From the NCBI GenBank assembly GCA_949592205.1, contig CATIUR010000003.1, positions 145,925,259-145,989,258 on the forward strand: a DNA stretch of 64,000 nucleotides. Direction: 5' to 3'. The notes under the pieces were generated by a model, which worked only from the letters and a program-made list of their open reading frames with translations, searched no databases and was not told the DNA's origin. This stretch comes from Helichrysum umbraculigerum. Lineage: Eukaryota; Streptophyta; Magnoliopsida; Asterales; Asteraceae. The translations under genes and the position numbers were made by a program. Below are positions 10,886 through 22,325 of the stretch, piece by piece (position 1 is the stretch's first letter; each line of letters opens with the position of its first letter).

Positions 10886-13800
10886 ATGCCTCCACGTCGT
10901 CAAATTACCCTTAGCGAAGCTGAGATCGCGGGAATAATTGCCCGCAGTGTGACTGAAGCCTTGGCTACCCGAACACCACCCACTAGTGAGGACACCGCAA
11001 CCAATACTCCACCACCCAAACCCTGCTCCTATAAAGACTTCCTTAGCTGTAAACCGCTATACTTCAAGGGCACGGAAGGTGCCATTGGTTTGATCCGTTG
11101 GATTGAGCGCATGGAATCTGTTTTCAGTCTCTGCGACTGCACTGAGAACAACAAGGTCAAATTCGCTGTTTACACCTTTCAGGAAGGTGCATCCACGTGG
11201 TGGAAAACCCACGCAAACTCTGTAGGCCTCGAGGTTGCAAACCGACTTCCTTGGGCCGAACTGAAAAAGAAGCTGACAGAAAAGTACTGTCCTGAAGAAG
11301 AACTGCATAGGCTGGAAGAAGAATTCTGGCATCTGGAAGTGCAGGGAAATGATGTCGCTGATTATACCACCAAATTTCAGCAGTTTGCTCTATTATGCCC
11401 GGGTTTGGTCGAACCAGAAAGTAAGGGCATTAAGAAATACATTCGTGGACTCCCCGAGAACATCCAGGGAAACGTCGCCTCATCCAAACCAACCACTACT
11501 GAGAGTGCCATTCGATTGGCCCACGAACTCATGGCCCTAGTTGTCAGCCGTGAGACCTCCAACACCTCATCCTCCAACAAACGCAAATCCACTGAACACC
11601 ACCACAACTCCAACAAGAAAAACAACGCCATCCAAGTCTACAACACCAACTCTGAAACCACCCACAGCTACACCGGGGGCAGACCTTATTGTCCCAAGTG
11701 TAACTACCATCATTTTGGTCAGTGTGGTACTCCTTGCAACAACTGCAGGAGGCAAGGGCATTTGACTAAGGACTGCCGAGCCCCCAAATCCAACAACAAC
11801 CCCTCTGACAGAAATGCCCGACAACCTAAGTCCTGCTATGAATGTGGAAACCCAGGACACTTCAGGGATTCTTGCCCAAAGTTGAAGAATAAGGGCAACA
11901 ACAACAACAACAACAACAGCCGCAACAACAACAACGTCAAAAGTAGCGCCTTCGTGATCAACTCAGGGGACGCCCGTCATGACCCGAACGTGGTCACGGG
12001 TATGTTCCTCCTCAACAATTTAACTGCTTCCATTCTGTTTGATACTGGTGCCGATAGGAGTTTTATTTCCGATGAATTTTGCCCTCTACTTGATATTACA
12101 CCTGTTGCTTTAGAAGTTAAGTACACCGTAGAGCTAGCAAATGGCAAACTGATAGAAACCGATAGTGTGATACCTAATTGCACTTTAAATCTAGCCAACG
12201 AAATCTTCTCCATAGATCTTATGCCGGTTGAGATAGGGAGTTTCGATGTCATCATAGGCATGGACTGGTTGTCCAAACATCGCGCCGAAATCATCTGCTA
12301 CGACAAAATTGTTCGCATACCTCTCACTGTCGGTAGAACCCTAGTCATACAGGGGGAGACCGGAGGGACGAGGCTTAACATCATATCTTGTCTTAAGACC
12401 CGAAAATTTCTGAGAAAGGGTTATCCAGCAATCCTCGCGCACATCATGGAGAAAAAGTCGGAGGAGAAGCGACTTGAGGATGTTCCAATTGTTCGAGACT
12501 TTCCAGAAGTCTTTCCTGAGGAACTGCCTGGTCTACCACCACCAAGACAGGTTGAGTTCTCAATCGATCTTATACCAGGTGCTGCGCCTGTGGCTCGAGC
12601 ACCATACCGTTTAGCTCCATCTGAACTTCAGGAGCTGTCCACCCAGTTACAGGAACTCCTGGAACGAGGGTTTATCAGGCCGAGTTCTTCACCTTGGGGA
12701 GCTCCGGTCCTATTCGTTAAGAAGAAAGATGGTTCCTTTCGAATGTGTATCGACTATCGAGAGTTGAACAAGTTAACTGTCAAGAACCGGTATCCACTTC
12801 CTCGAATCGATGATTTGTTCGACCAACTGCAAGGGTCGAGTTGTTATTCAAAGATTGATCTCCGATCCGGTTATCATCAATTGCGTGTTCGCGATGCCGA
12901 TATTCCAAAAACCGCTTTCAGAACCCGTTACGGGCATTACGAATTCCAAGTGATGCCATTCGGCCTAACCAACGCACCGGCGGTATTCATGGATCTTATG
13001 AATCGGGTGTGCAAGCCTTATCTTGACAAATTTGTCATTGTCTTCATCGACGACATCCTTATATATTCACGAAACAAAGAAGAACACGCGCAACACCTCA
13101 AAACCATCCTTGAACTGCTTAAACACGAGGAGCTCTATGCCAAGTTCTCTAAGTGCGAGTTCTGGATCAAAACCGTTCAATTCCTTGGTCACGTGATTGA
13201 CAGTCAGGGGATTCACGTTGACCCGTCAAAAATCGAAGCTATCAAAGATTGGAAATCGCCAACCACTCCAACCGAAGTACGGCAGTTTTTGGGACTTGCC
13301 GGGTACTATCGAAGATTCATTGAAAATTTCTCCAAGATAGCCATACCACTCACGACTCTAACCCAGAAAGACAAAAAGTTTGACTGGACTGATAAACAAG
13401 AGTCGGCATTCCAACTCTTAAAACAAAAGCTTTGCAGTGCTCCAATTCTATCCTTACCCGAAGGCACCGATGACTTCGTGGTGTACTGCGATGCTTCACA
13501 TCAAGGTCTCGGTTGCGTGCTTATGCAACGGGACAAAGTCATAGCTTATGCTTCCCGACAGCTCAAGATCCATGAAAAGAATTACACCACCCACGACCTC
13601 GAGCTGGGAGCTGTCGTTTTTGCCCTCAAAATCTGGAGACATTACCTTTACGGTACCAGATGTACAATCTTTACCGACCATAAAAGCCTTCAACACATAT
13701 TCGATCAGAAGGATCTCAACATGAGGCAACGTCGATGGGTCGAGTTGCTTACCGATTACGACTGCGAACTCAAATATCATCCAGGCAAAGCAAATGTTGT

Positions 13801-15331
13801 TGCTGACGCCCTCAGTCGAAAAGAGCGAGTGAAACCACTTCGGGTACGAGCCCTCAGTATGACCATCCACAACAATCTAAACATTCAAATTCTCACTGCT
13901 CAACTCGAAGCCTTAAAACCCGAAAATGTCAAAGATGAAGCCTTGCGGGGCATGGATAAACAGTTCGAAGTCAAGCCTACCGGGATTAGGTATTTCTCAA
14001 ACCGAATCTGGTTGCCTAAATTTGGGAACCTACGAGACTTGGTGATGGATGAAGCTCACAAGTCAAAATATTCTATCCATCCGGGATCCGATAAAATGTA
14101 CCACGGTATCAAGGACTTTTACTGGTGGCCAAACATGAAAGCTGAAATCGCCACCTATGTCAGCAAGTGCCTTACTTGCTCCAAAGTCAAAATCGAATAT
14201 CAGAAACCTTCTGGTTTACTTCAGCAACCCAGTCTTCCTGAATGGAAATGGGAACAGATTGCCATGGACTTCATAACCAAACTACCCAGATCCTCGAACG
14301 GTTGCGATTCCATTTGGGTGATCGTGGATCGTCTCACAAAATCTGCTCACTTCCTGGCAATCAAGGAATCCGACAAAATGGAACGCCTCACCAACATTTA
14401 TCTGAAGGAAATCGTGACCAAACACGGTGTCCCAATCTCAATTATCTCCGACAGGGATAGTCGTTTCACTTCACAATTTTGGCAATCACTTCAAAAATCT
14501 CTGGGTACTCGACTTGACATGAGTACCGCATACCATCCTCAAACAGACGGCCAAAGTGAACGTACCATTCAAACACTGGAAGACATGCTACGGGCCTGCG
14601 TAGTAGACTTCGGTGTGAACTGGGAAAAACATCTACCATTGTGCGAGTTTTCGTACAACAACAGTTATCATACCAGCATCCAAGCTGCACCATTCGAGGC
14701 ACTGTACGGTCGTAAGTGCCGGTCACCTATCTGTTGGACTGAGGTTGGGGATAGCCAACTCACGGGTCCAGAAATCATTCACGAGACGACCGAGAGAATC
14801 GTTGAAATTCAAAACAAACTCAAAGCCGCGCGTGATCGTCAGAAAAGTTATGCTGACGTGAGACGCAAGCCACTCGAGTTCCAGGTTGGGGATCGAGTTC
14901 TACTCAAAGTATCGCCTTGGAAAGGCGTCATCCGATTTGGCAAACGAGGGAAGTTGAATCCCAGATACATTGGACCATTCGAGATCCTCGAAAGGATTGG
15001 TCCAGTGGCTTATCGATTGCAGCTGCCATCTGAACTCAGCAGCGTGCATCCCACATTTCACGTTTCAAATCTGAAGAAGTGTCTGTCTGATGAGACACTT
15101 ATCATTCCACTCGATGAAATTCGAGTTGACGAGAAACTCCACTTTGTTGAGGAACCCGCTGAAATCATGGACCGTGAGGTCAAACAACTTAAACAAAGTC
15201 GTATTCCTATTGTCAAGGTTAGGTGGAATTCGCGGCGCGGTCCGGAATTCACCTGGGAACGAGAAGATCAGATGCGACTCAAGTATCCTCAACTCTTTAC
15301 TGATTCAACGTCAAACACAACTTCAACATAA
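10886..15331 (+). CDS. Gag-Pol polyprotein of the inner chromovirus
   Basis: One open frame of 1481 codons from MPPRRQIT to a TAA at 15329-15331. Order, with approximate residues: retrotransposon gag domain (50-220, with the paired Trp of STWWK), zinc knuckle CYECGNPGHFRDSC (about 316-330), aspartic protease LFDTGADRSF (about 383), reverse transcriptase with FIDDILIYS (about 720), RNase H (YCDASHQGLG about 866; FTDHKSL about 930), integrase zinc domain ending CLTCSKVK (about 1065-1100), integrase D-D-E core (MDFI about 1128, ISDRDSR about 1188, GQSERT about 1223) and a C-terminal chromodomain-like region (1415-1475, KVRWNSRRGPEFTWE). Such proteins form cytoplasmic virus-like particles, copy the RNA and integrate the DNA; the chromodomain usually directs chromatin targeting. 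All catalytic motifs I could check are present. The initiator matches the MPPKR/MPPRR starts of the other two gags in the window. Confidence 0.97.
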   Translation: MPPRRQITLSEAEIAGIIARSVTEALATRTPPTSEDTATNTPPPKPCSYKDFLSCKPLYFKGTEGAIGLIRWIERMESVFSLCDCTENNKVKFAVYTFQEGASTWWKTHANSVGLEVANRLPWAELKKKLTEKYCPEEELHRLEEEFWHLEVQGNDVADYTTKFQQFALLCPGLVEPESKGIKKYIRGLPENIQGNVASSKPTTTESAIRLAHELMALVVSRETSNTSSSNKRKSTEHHHNSNKKNNAIQVYNTNSETTHSYTGGRPYCPKCNYHHFGQCGTPCNNCRRQGHLTKDCRAPKSNNNPSDRNARQPKSCYECGNPGHFRDSCPKLKNKGNNNNNNNSRNNNNVKSSAFVINSGDARHDPNVVTGMFLLNNLTASILFDTGADRSFISDEFCPLLDITPVALEVKYTVELANGKLIETDSVIPNCTLNLANEIFSIDLMPVEIGSFDVIIGMDWLSKHRAEIICYDKIVRIPLTVGRTLVIQGETGGTRLNIISCLKTRKFLRKGYPAILAHIMEKKSEEKRLEDVPIVRDFPEVFPEELPGLPPPRQVEFSIDLIPGAAPVARAPYRLAPSELQELSTQLQELLERGFIRPSSSPWGAPVLFVKKKDGSFRMCIDYRELNKLTVKNRYPLPRIDDLFDQLQGSSCYSKIDLRSGYHQLRVRDADIPKTAFRTRYGHYEFQVMPFGLTNAPAVFMDLMNRVCKPYLDKFVIVFIDDILIYSRNKEEHAQHLKTILELLKHEELYAKFSKCEFWIKTVQFLGHVIDSQGIHVDPSKIEAIKDWKSPTTPTEVRQFLGLAGYYRRFIENFSKIAIPLTTLTQKDKKFDWTDKQESAFQLLKQKLCSAPILSLPEGTDDFVVYCDASHQGLGCVLMQRDKVIAYASRQLKIHEKNYTTHDLELGAVVFALKIWRHYLYGTRCTIFTDHKSLQHIFDQKDLNMRQRRWVELLTDYDCELKYHPGKANVVADALSRKERVKPLRVRALSMTIHNNLNIQILTAQLEALKPENVKDEALRGMDKQFEVKPTGIRYFSNRIWLPKFGNLRDLVMDEAHKSKYSIHPGSDKMYHGIKDFYWWPNMKAEIATYVSKCLTCSKVKIEYQKPSGLLQQPSLPEWKWEQIAMDFITKLPRSSNGCDSIWVIVDRLTKSAHFLAIKESDKMERLTNIYLKEIVTKHGVPISIISDRDSRFTSQFWQSLQKSLGTRLDMSTAYHPQTDGQSERTIQTLEDMLRACVVDFGVNWEKHLPLCEFSYNNSYHTSIQAAPFEALYGRKCRSPICWTEVGDSQLTGPEIIHETTERIVEIQNKLKAARDRQKSYADVRRKPLEFQVGDRVLLKVSPWKGVIRFGKRGKLNPRYIGPFEILERIGPVAYRLQLPSELSSVHPTFHVSNLKKCLSDETLIIPLDEIRVDEKLHFVEEPAEIMDREVKQLKQSRIPIVKVRWNSRRGPEFTWEREDQMRLKYPQLFTDSTSNTTST

Positions 15332-15347
15332 ATTTCGGGACGAAATT
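15330..15347 (+). other. Stem-loop before the PPT (inner element)
   Basis: AATTTCG-GGA-CGAAATT directly at the pol stop codon, the same position as in the outer element and the gag-only element. Confidence 0.7.
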
Positions 15348-15350
15348 CTT

Positions 15351-15365
15351 CTAACAGGGGGAGAA
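15351..15365 (+). other. Polypurine tract of the inner element
   Basis: AACAGGGGGAGAA immediately upstream of the 3' LTR at 15366. Confidence 0.9.
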
Positions 15366-18016
15366 TGTGACAACCGTCAATTTAGGACTATATTTTAGTG
15401 CCTAATTAAGTTTTAATACATGTAATTAGTTCTGTGTTAGGCTAATTAATGTATCAATTATTATATATATTGTTGAATATATATCTACAATTATGCGATT
15501 TGTTTAAATCGTACGAGTTCAAATCAAATGTAATCCGATTAAATAAATGCGGACGTTGGTGATCAACTTTTATTAAATAACGCTTCTATGTCAAAAGTAT
15601 GATTATTTTAATAATTCATATTCGTTCGTACCATACAATCAAAAAGTTACACTATTTAAAATGTAAAACGCGCAAACAAATGAACTTATTCTTTTTCATC
15701 TTTCAAATATAAAGTGATTAGTAAAATATTTAAATAAAATATAGCGTAATAATTTGTATTTTAAAATGTACCAACTAATATTTAAAATAATTATTTAACA
15801 TATAAATGACGGAGCAAACGAACATCGCACGGAGCGGGAACGCGGGGCGAAAGTGGGGATTTAACCTCCCACTCCCACCCACTTTTCCCCATTTCACTTT
15901 TTCTCTATCTTTCTTCTCTCTATTTTCTCTCAAATAAACCCCAACCCAAAATCATCAAAATTCGCAAAATAAACACATTAAACGACTTCAAAACACTATA
16001 CTCCTTTGGAAATAAACGACCACCTCGCGACGATCTACACTTCTACCTTTCCGGAATTTCATTTCGGCGATTTGTAAGTTTCCGACAAATTACGAAATCT
16101 CTCGATTTTACTTATTTTTCATATATTATTGTTTAGATAAGCTTAATATGTCCCTATGAGGGTTGGGTAAAAGAATCAGACCAAACGGAAACCCGAAAAC
16201 ACGTTTTTGGCTCGAAATCCGTCAAACAGGTGGTAGTGTCGCATAGATGAACCCAGATACGCGACACTACTAGCGACACTTCCTAAGTGCCGCTATACTT
16301 CTGATACCGACACTCCTTAAGTGTCGCATAAACTCAATTGTTGACCTTTGACCGTCACTAGATAAGTGACGCCCTATACTCTATAGCGACACTTGTTAAG
16401 TGCCGCCATATCCGTTTATCTGACACAACATACCGTCACTAGATAAGTGACGCCCCATGTTCTATACCGACACTTCATAAGTGTCGCATATAATCCCATT
16501 TTGATCTATACCCGTCACTCTACAAGTGACGCCATGCCATTTTACGCGACACTTCGGTAGTGCCGCTATGTTACCCGTCACTTCTTAAGTGACGCCTAAA
16601 TATCCGAAATCATTATTTTATACGACACTTCCTAAGTGCCGCCGTTATGCTGAACCCGTCACTCCTGAAGTGACGCATACGACTTCATACGACACTACAC
16701 CAGTGACGCTATACCTTAAATTTGACACATCATGCGACACTTCCTTAGTGCCGCATAATCTCCATTAGTGACGCCCATAGTGACGCATAAAACAGCAGAT
16801 TGTCCAACTATTTTTACACCAAGTGTCGAGATTTTTCAACTTCAAATACTTATTCCATACGACTTTTAGAACATGATGGGACTTATATTTCAAGTGTAAC
16901 ACTTCAAAAACAAGACGATAACAACAACACTTTTATTTCAACAATTCACCAACGGGCCGTACGCGTTTTCAAAACATACTTCAACAATCAAACAAGTCGT
17001 TGTAACTTGTGTCAATTCAATCAAACAAGTCGTAGTAACTTGTAACAATACAATCAACCAAATCGGGGAAATTTGGACATTGAGTTAGACAAACAATTTC
17101 AATGGTAGTCTTTCGAGATACCAATACAATTAATAACAATTCAAGTGTCGTGGACACATTCAGGTTTCAAGTCTTTGGACACCAACACACTGCTAATTAC
17201 TTCAAGTTTATTAAGTTAAACACATCAGGAATCAGGTGAGTTTCATAGCCCCATTTTCACTGCTTTACAACTAGGGGTGTGATATTACTACTCGATTTTG
17301 TTTTACAAGTAGAACGCAAGTGACAAACTTCAAATACTACATGAGTTTCAAGCTAATCATTTAAAGTCCTCCATAAGCATAGTCTCTAGTATTTTATAGC
17401 GTGAATGTTAGTATATGATATCATATGGGATTGACAATCCTCATCCGGGTTAGCACGCACTAATCGGTCAAACGGATGTATTAGCATTTGGGAAGACGAG
17501 TGTTGATTAGGCACTCGTAGGAGGCAAATCAGTTAGGTTTCCTTAATTGGACCTGACAAATCAGTTAAGCTCAGACTATGTGCTCATGGACAGTATAACT
17601 TTTATTTTGCTTAATTGCATTTTAAATTCATTATAAATCTTGCGGTTCTGACAACTATACATTGACTTACAAACCTGTGAGCTCACCAGCGTTTTCGCTG
17701 ACCCATTTTAGTATATATCACAGGTACCCAGCAGTAGGTTGACTGCACAAGCAGGGATTTCTAGCTCGAGTCAGCATACATACAATTAGAGATTGGACTG
17801 CATTATTATATTTTGTAAAAGTAATTATGCCATGTAATCTCTCAATTTCAGGAACCGAGCTAGTGCTATATTATTTTTGATGTAAACGTTCACGTTATTA
17901 ATACAAGTTTAAAACGACGCATATAGTGGTCGTTCATTATTATCTTTGTGCTTTGTATATTGATTAGTGGCACCCAAATCAAGCTTCCGCAAATCATTAA
18001 ATTTGGGGGTGTCACA
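15366..18016 (+). mobile_element. 3' LTR of the inner element
   Basis: Same length as the 5' LTR and differing by one base that I could find. The palindrome array recurs at 16234-16785 and the direct repeats at about 16989-17075. Confidence 0.95.
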
Positions 18017-18021
18017 CTAAT
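18017..18021. repeat. Target-site duplication, right copy (inner element)
   Basis: CTAAT, identical to 7776-7780. Confidence 0.95.
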
Positions 18022-18327
18022 CTCTAGCACAGACTCCATTTTCTCTATCCAATGGATGATTCCAATGGCACCTTCAGTACCACGGAAATGACTCGGTTTA
18101 CAAGCTAGGAATGTTTTGTATGAACATCCCTTTTGAGTGCTCTCAGGGTTACTGCCAGATACAATCGGGTCGGTATCTCTACTACCGCTACGGTTTCGGT
18201 CAGTGTCATACTGAGCAAGGGCTTCAGAAATCCTTCGGTTTACCATTTGTTCAGTAGTCTCCTCAACGGTAGGAGGTGGTGTGGGGTTTCGTTGGCTGTT
18301 CCTGGTAATTCTACGTTTAGGCGGCAT
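18017..18327 (-). pseudogene. Gag N-terminal fragment of the outer chromovirus
   Basis: Begins MPPKRRITRNSQ at 18327 and runs about 103 codons through KPSHFRGTEGAIGIIHWIEK, homologous to the inner gag, until broken by the inner element after MESVLEIS. The gag continues in the same frame at 7780. Before the insertion this was therefore a continuous frame, and the break is purely insertional. Confidence 0.92.
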
Positions 18328-18665
18328 GATTCAGTCCTAATCACACACAAGAAACACTCGTAAGATACCAAATCAAGTCATCACTCATAAAGTATGTGAT
18401 AAATATAAATATAGTACGAAGTCAATCACCAATTGATATCATTCATAATGTACACAGCGATGTAAACCAAACATAAGTTATATATCATAATCATGGGTTA
18501 ATTGTCGTTACATAAGTTTTGTACAAAGATGGGATTTACTACAAAATATACCCATCGGATCAAACATGATCTACAAAATGTGACGGATTTAACCTATACA
18601 TCCATCTAGTCAAAAGTTAACCCAAATACATCATAACTATAGTCCTAATACATCATACATACGGT

Positions 18666-19472
18666 CTAAAAGAAATACGACAGACTCCATCCCACAAACA
18701 TCCTAACAGCTGCCATCAACACACAGAATCCAACTGCGGCACCTACAGTCTCCAAACGACTCTCTAGTCGGATCAGACGTGCTCTAGTAGCATCGACAGA
18801 CTCCCTGTCTACCTTGATATGCAACTCAGAAGTCGCAAGGCGTCCATATATCGCCAGCACATCATCGTCAAGACGAGAGGTGTCACTGCGCATCACTCGG
18901 ATGGCAGACTGCGTACCAAAATGAAATCCCAGTAAGGTACGGATAACGGCGACCACAGTAGGAACCGTGAGCTCCAGAGGCTCCTCGGCCAAATGTAGAG
19001 ATGTCAGTGTGTGAGATGACTCCCCAGTCTCATACGTGGAAGGAATCCTCTCTATGGTCCTCCAGTGGCGTAAAATGCGTGGCATCCAGTCCAGATACGG
19101 AACTCTAGCTCTCGGTGTCTGCTGATCACAGCGAATCTCTCGCTCCTCAGTCATCGGCTCCTTGCCGCGAGATGATGAGGGTCCTATGGGAAAATCCCTG
19201 ACACACGACAGTGGTGTCCTCCTAGGTGTAGGCCTATAAGAAGGCTCTCCAATGAGGTGGCGTCTAGACATGGAAATAGATCCTAACATATGGGTAGCAG
19301 GATCAGTGGATGGCAATGGTGGAGTGGCTATCGAACCATCTGAAGTATCTCTAGGGAATGTAGGCGGGAAAACCTCCTCAGACACTGCTGTAGGTATCCC
19401 GTCGTATGACCCCTCCATGGGCTCCTCCTCAGTATCAGAATCACTGATGTGAATAGGTGCGTGTCTCGACAT
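18666..19472 (-). CDS. Extra ORF between PBS and gag of the outer element (unknown function)
   Basis: A 268-codon frame in the sense of the element, 130 bases after the PBS and about 340 bases before gag. The N terminus PIHISDSDTEEEP has a hydrophobic I-x-I followed by serines and acidic residues, as in SUMO-interaction motifs. A long Pro/Ser/Arg-rich, probably disordered middle follows, then an LHIKVDRES...ARLIRLESRLE stretch with heptad-like spacing (about 205-238), and a hydrophobic C-terminal tail of about 24 residues (AAVGFCVLMAAVRMFVGW) that could be a tail anchor. I recognise no known domain. The inner element lacks this ORF. A degenerate accessory protein is possible, but the intact length argues for recent selection. 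Confidence 0.7.
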   Translation of the reverse strand: MSRHAPIHISDSDTEEEPMEGSYDGIPTAVSEEVFPPTFPRDTSDGSIATPPLPSTDPATHMLGSISMSRRHLIGEPSYRPTPRRTPLSCVRDFPIGPSSSRGKEPMTEEREIRCDQQTPRARVPYLDWMPRILRHWRTIERIPSTYETGESSHTLTSLHLAEEPLELTVPTVVAVIRTLLGFHFGTQSAIRVMRSDTSRLDDDVLAIYGRLATSELHIKVDRESVDATRARLIRLESRLETVGAAVGFCVLMAAVRMFVGWSLSYFF

Positions 19473-19606
19473 GCCTAGTCAAAGAATCGTGTGTGACATG
19501 TCAGACGTATGCAATAGTATGAATGCAGAAATGTGTTAGCCAAGGCTATAGTCTAGGTCTCTAAGGTTTTCAGTCACTTAAAGACTTCTAGTTCTCTATA
19601 ACCAAT

Positions 19607-19619
19607 GGCTCTGATACCA
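19607..19619 (-). other. Primer-binding site of the outer element
   Basis: Minus-strand TGGTATCAGAGCC (initiator tRNA-Met complement), a few bases after the LTR end at 19624. Confidence 0.93.
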
Positions 19620-20149
19620 AGTCTGTCACACCCCCAAAATCGGTAATCGTGTTTATTAATGGTTTAGCGGAAGCTTTAGTTAATTAGCGGAAGCATTTTA
19701 ATAATAGTTTAAACAGCGGGGGTGCTAACGTTTCATTAGTGCATTCACTGTATCAGAGCATATGATCACACAGAACATATATATATTTAAGATGCCATAA
19801 GTTAAAAGTTATTACAAAAGATACGACTTATAAAGCCGTACATAAGTAGGGTCGTCAAAGACAACATAAGTATTTGAAAATACAAGTTTATAAAAGTGGG
19901 ATTTCGTAAGTATAACCAATGAAATTGATAATACAAAGGAAATCCAAGTGTCCCAAAAGTGGCATCATAAATAGTCGGGTTGCCTACGTCCTTGAATGCG
20001 AATGCAGTACCTGAGATCCTAATTCCCTGAAAAACATAGTAAACCGTCAACATTGAATGTTGAGTGAATTCACAGGTTTAGTGTGAATGTAGTAAGTCAA
20101 GTTTTGTATAAATCATTCATGTACACAAGCATAATGTTTATATGTATAG

Positions 20150-20420
20150 TAGGAAACACAAGTATTCTAATTAAAGAAAACATTTCCTAAATATGTAAGA
20201 ATATCATTCTTACGACTAGTAATAGCAGTGTAGGAAACACAAGTTTAATCATTAATATTTCCTAATAAATAGTGCAGGAAACACAGGTTTAACAATTAAG
20301 TAAACATTTCCATTCAGATAGTTACAGGAAACACAGGTTTAACAATTAAGTAAACATTTCCATATAAGTTGTTGTTTTGTAGGGAAACCAAGTTTATCCA
20401 ATTAAGGTAAACATTTCCTA
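20150..20420. repeat. Tandem GGAAACACA(A/G)GTTTA(A) repeats
   Basis: At least five diverged copies of a GGAAACACAGGTTTAACAAT-like unit followed by AAGTAAACATTTCC, spaced about 60 bp apart, in the distal part of the outer LTR. Confidence 0.7.
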
Positions 20421-21499
20421 AAAGTAGTCATGAGTAGGAACACCTGTCCTATTAGTTATCACAGGGAATACCCTTCCCAAATCAAGTTGTAGTTTAGTTG
20501 TTTAGTTATGTGGGAAATTTAGACTATAATCCCTCTAAGGTGAGCGACACCTTTAAAGTTAAAGTAACGATACCTAGTACTATAACCAATCCACGACTAG
20601 TTGTTTTGTTGTTGCCTCAGTAACATGGTAAGTATACACTCCTCGTTACGACTGCCGTCGTGTGGTTGGAATGACCAACGAGTAATATCCTGGGAGGGTT
20701 GTCAAATCGATAGTACTATCTGTATACTCAGTGGCTAGAGTCACATAGCTAATAGTTATAGGTTGCAAGCACTGGGACTTATGTGCACTACAACTACCTC
20801 GCGTAAACCTAGGATCGCACCAAGATCTGTTGTCTTATTCCCAAAAATGTTGTGAAAACGTTTCATATAATTAGTTCAAGTTCAATTAATATGAAAACAT
20901 TTCGTAATAACAGTTCAAGTTTAATAGCATGAAAGAAATCATGTTAATCAATTTCACATTGTAGCATGCAGCGCAATTACATAAAGCATGTAGCATGTTA
21001 TATCACATTGTTCTATGTTTTCCACCCCTGGTTTTAAAAGCATTTAAAACAGTATAAAATAGGGGCTGTGAACTCACGGTTTGCAAGTCTTCAGCAAAAA
21101 CAGATAGCTAGTACAATAGTCCAACCGCGTCCCTCAAATACCTAGACGCAAATAATAATACTTTGTATAAGTATATTGACTTTTTGTTAAGTTGAAATGT
21201 TTATACATTTTAGTTGTTGGTGACATTTGTGTTCAAATAATAGTTGCGTTCAAGTATACATTTACATATACTTATTAGTTGAATATATATATTCTTGTAT
21301 ATAAATGTCGTCATTGTTATATACATATATATAGGTCGTTTGTTATTGTCGTGAATATAAATATAGTTGTCGTTTATGTTCCAAAAACATAACTTTGTTT
21401 GTTATAAAAACATATCTCGTTTTCATTTGTCGTTATATATATAAATGCATTTATTAAAAGTTGTATCCATTTATATATATATATAATGTGTTGCTCGTA

Positions 21500-21580
<81 letters not shown>

Positions 21581-21970
21581 ATTTGTCGTTAACAAATAAT
21601 TGTTATGGTTCCAATGTACATATAGTTCGGTTCTAAATCGTTTGTCGTTGTCTCAATAGTCCACGTCATTTTACACGCCCCGTATTTAATAATCGATGTT
21701 AAGATTGCGTTTTTAGAAGTTTCGTAACCCATTGGGCTTTGGCTCAAAAACACGTAGTCCATTTACAAAAGCCCAATTAGTTTGGCCTAATAACTAGGCC
21801 CAATAGTTATGGTCCAATAATGAGGCCCATTAGGTGCGGCCCAAATACATTAACCAATTTATTTTTTGCCCATTATATACACTTATTAGTTTTAGTCCAA
21901 TATCAATTAGGTCCATCAATAGTTCGGCCCACACCAATTAAAAAAAAAAAGGAACTCAAAGAAGCTCACA

Positions 21971-22325
21971 GGACTTGAACTTGTGACTACTTCTTCACCA
22001 CCCCCACAACTTAACCACCAGGCTAGTTAAGCCATTTCTGATTTAGATACTAACAATATACTTATATGTATTTATAGGTTGTTATTCAAAATGAAATATA
22101 CTCCAAAACAGGTCACAGGTGGCTCGAACCTGTGACCTTTCGGTGCAAACAACCAGCTTTTACCAGTAGGCTACAAACCTATCTTTGATTATATGTTGTA
22201 AATTTGTATATATATAACAGATTATTTTGAAAAAAAAAAATTAATGAAATTAAAACTAATCATGGGACTCGAACCCATGACCCTTCCTTTCAAGTCCAAC
22301 GCTTTAACCACTTAGCCAACTTATT
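21971..22325 (-). other. tRNA-like trio in the sister LTR
   Basis: The same three A-box/B-box pairs as at 1732-2081: B/A boxes at 21971-21981/22015-22025, 22120-22130/22163-22173 and 22265-22275/22308-22318. All box sequences are unchanged between the two LTRs, although nearby positions differ. Confidence 0.6.

Larger units (their letters stand above)
7781..18016 (+). mobile_element. Complete inner Ty3/gypsy chromovirus retrotransposon
   Basis: A 10,236-bp element with 2651-bp LTRs of identical length, PBS, one uninterrupted gag-pol frame, PPT and perfect 5-bp target duplications. I found one mismatch between the LTRs (9915 A versus 17500 G), so it inserted very recently in evolutionary terms and may be intact. 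The C-terminal chromodomain, initiator tRNA-Met PBS and fused gag-pol point to the Tekay/Del-like chromoviruses; the exact clade is inferred. Confidence 0.97.

Noticed and set aside
13496..13870. Antisense frames over gag-pol (also 11057-11860, 14466-14726)
   Set aside because: Shadows of the strongly coding sense frame, with no independent support.
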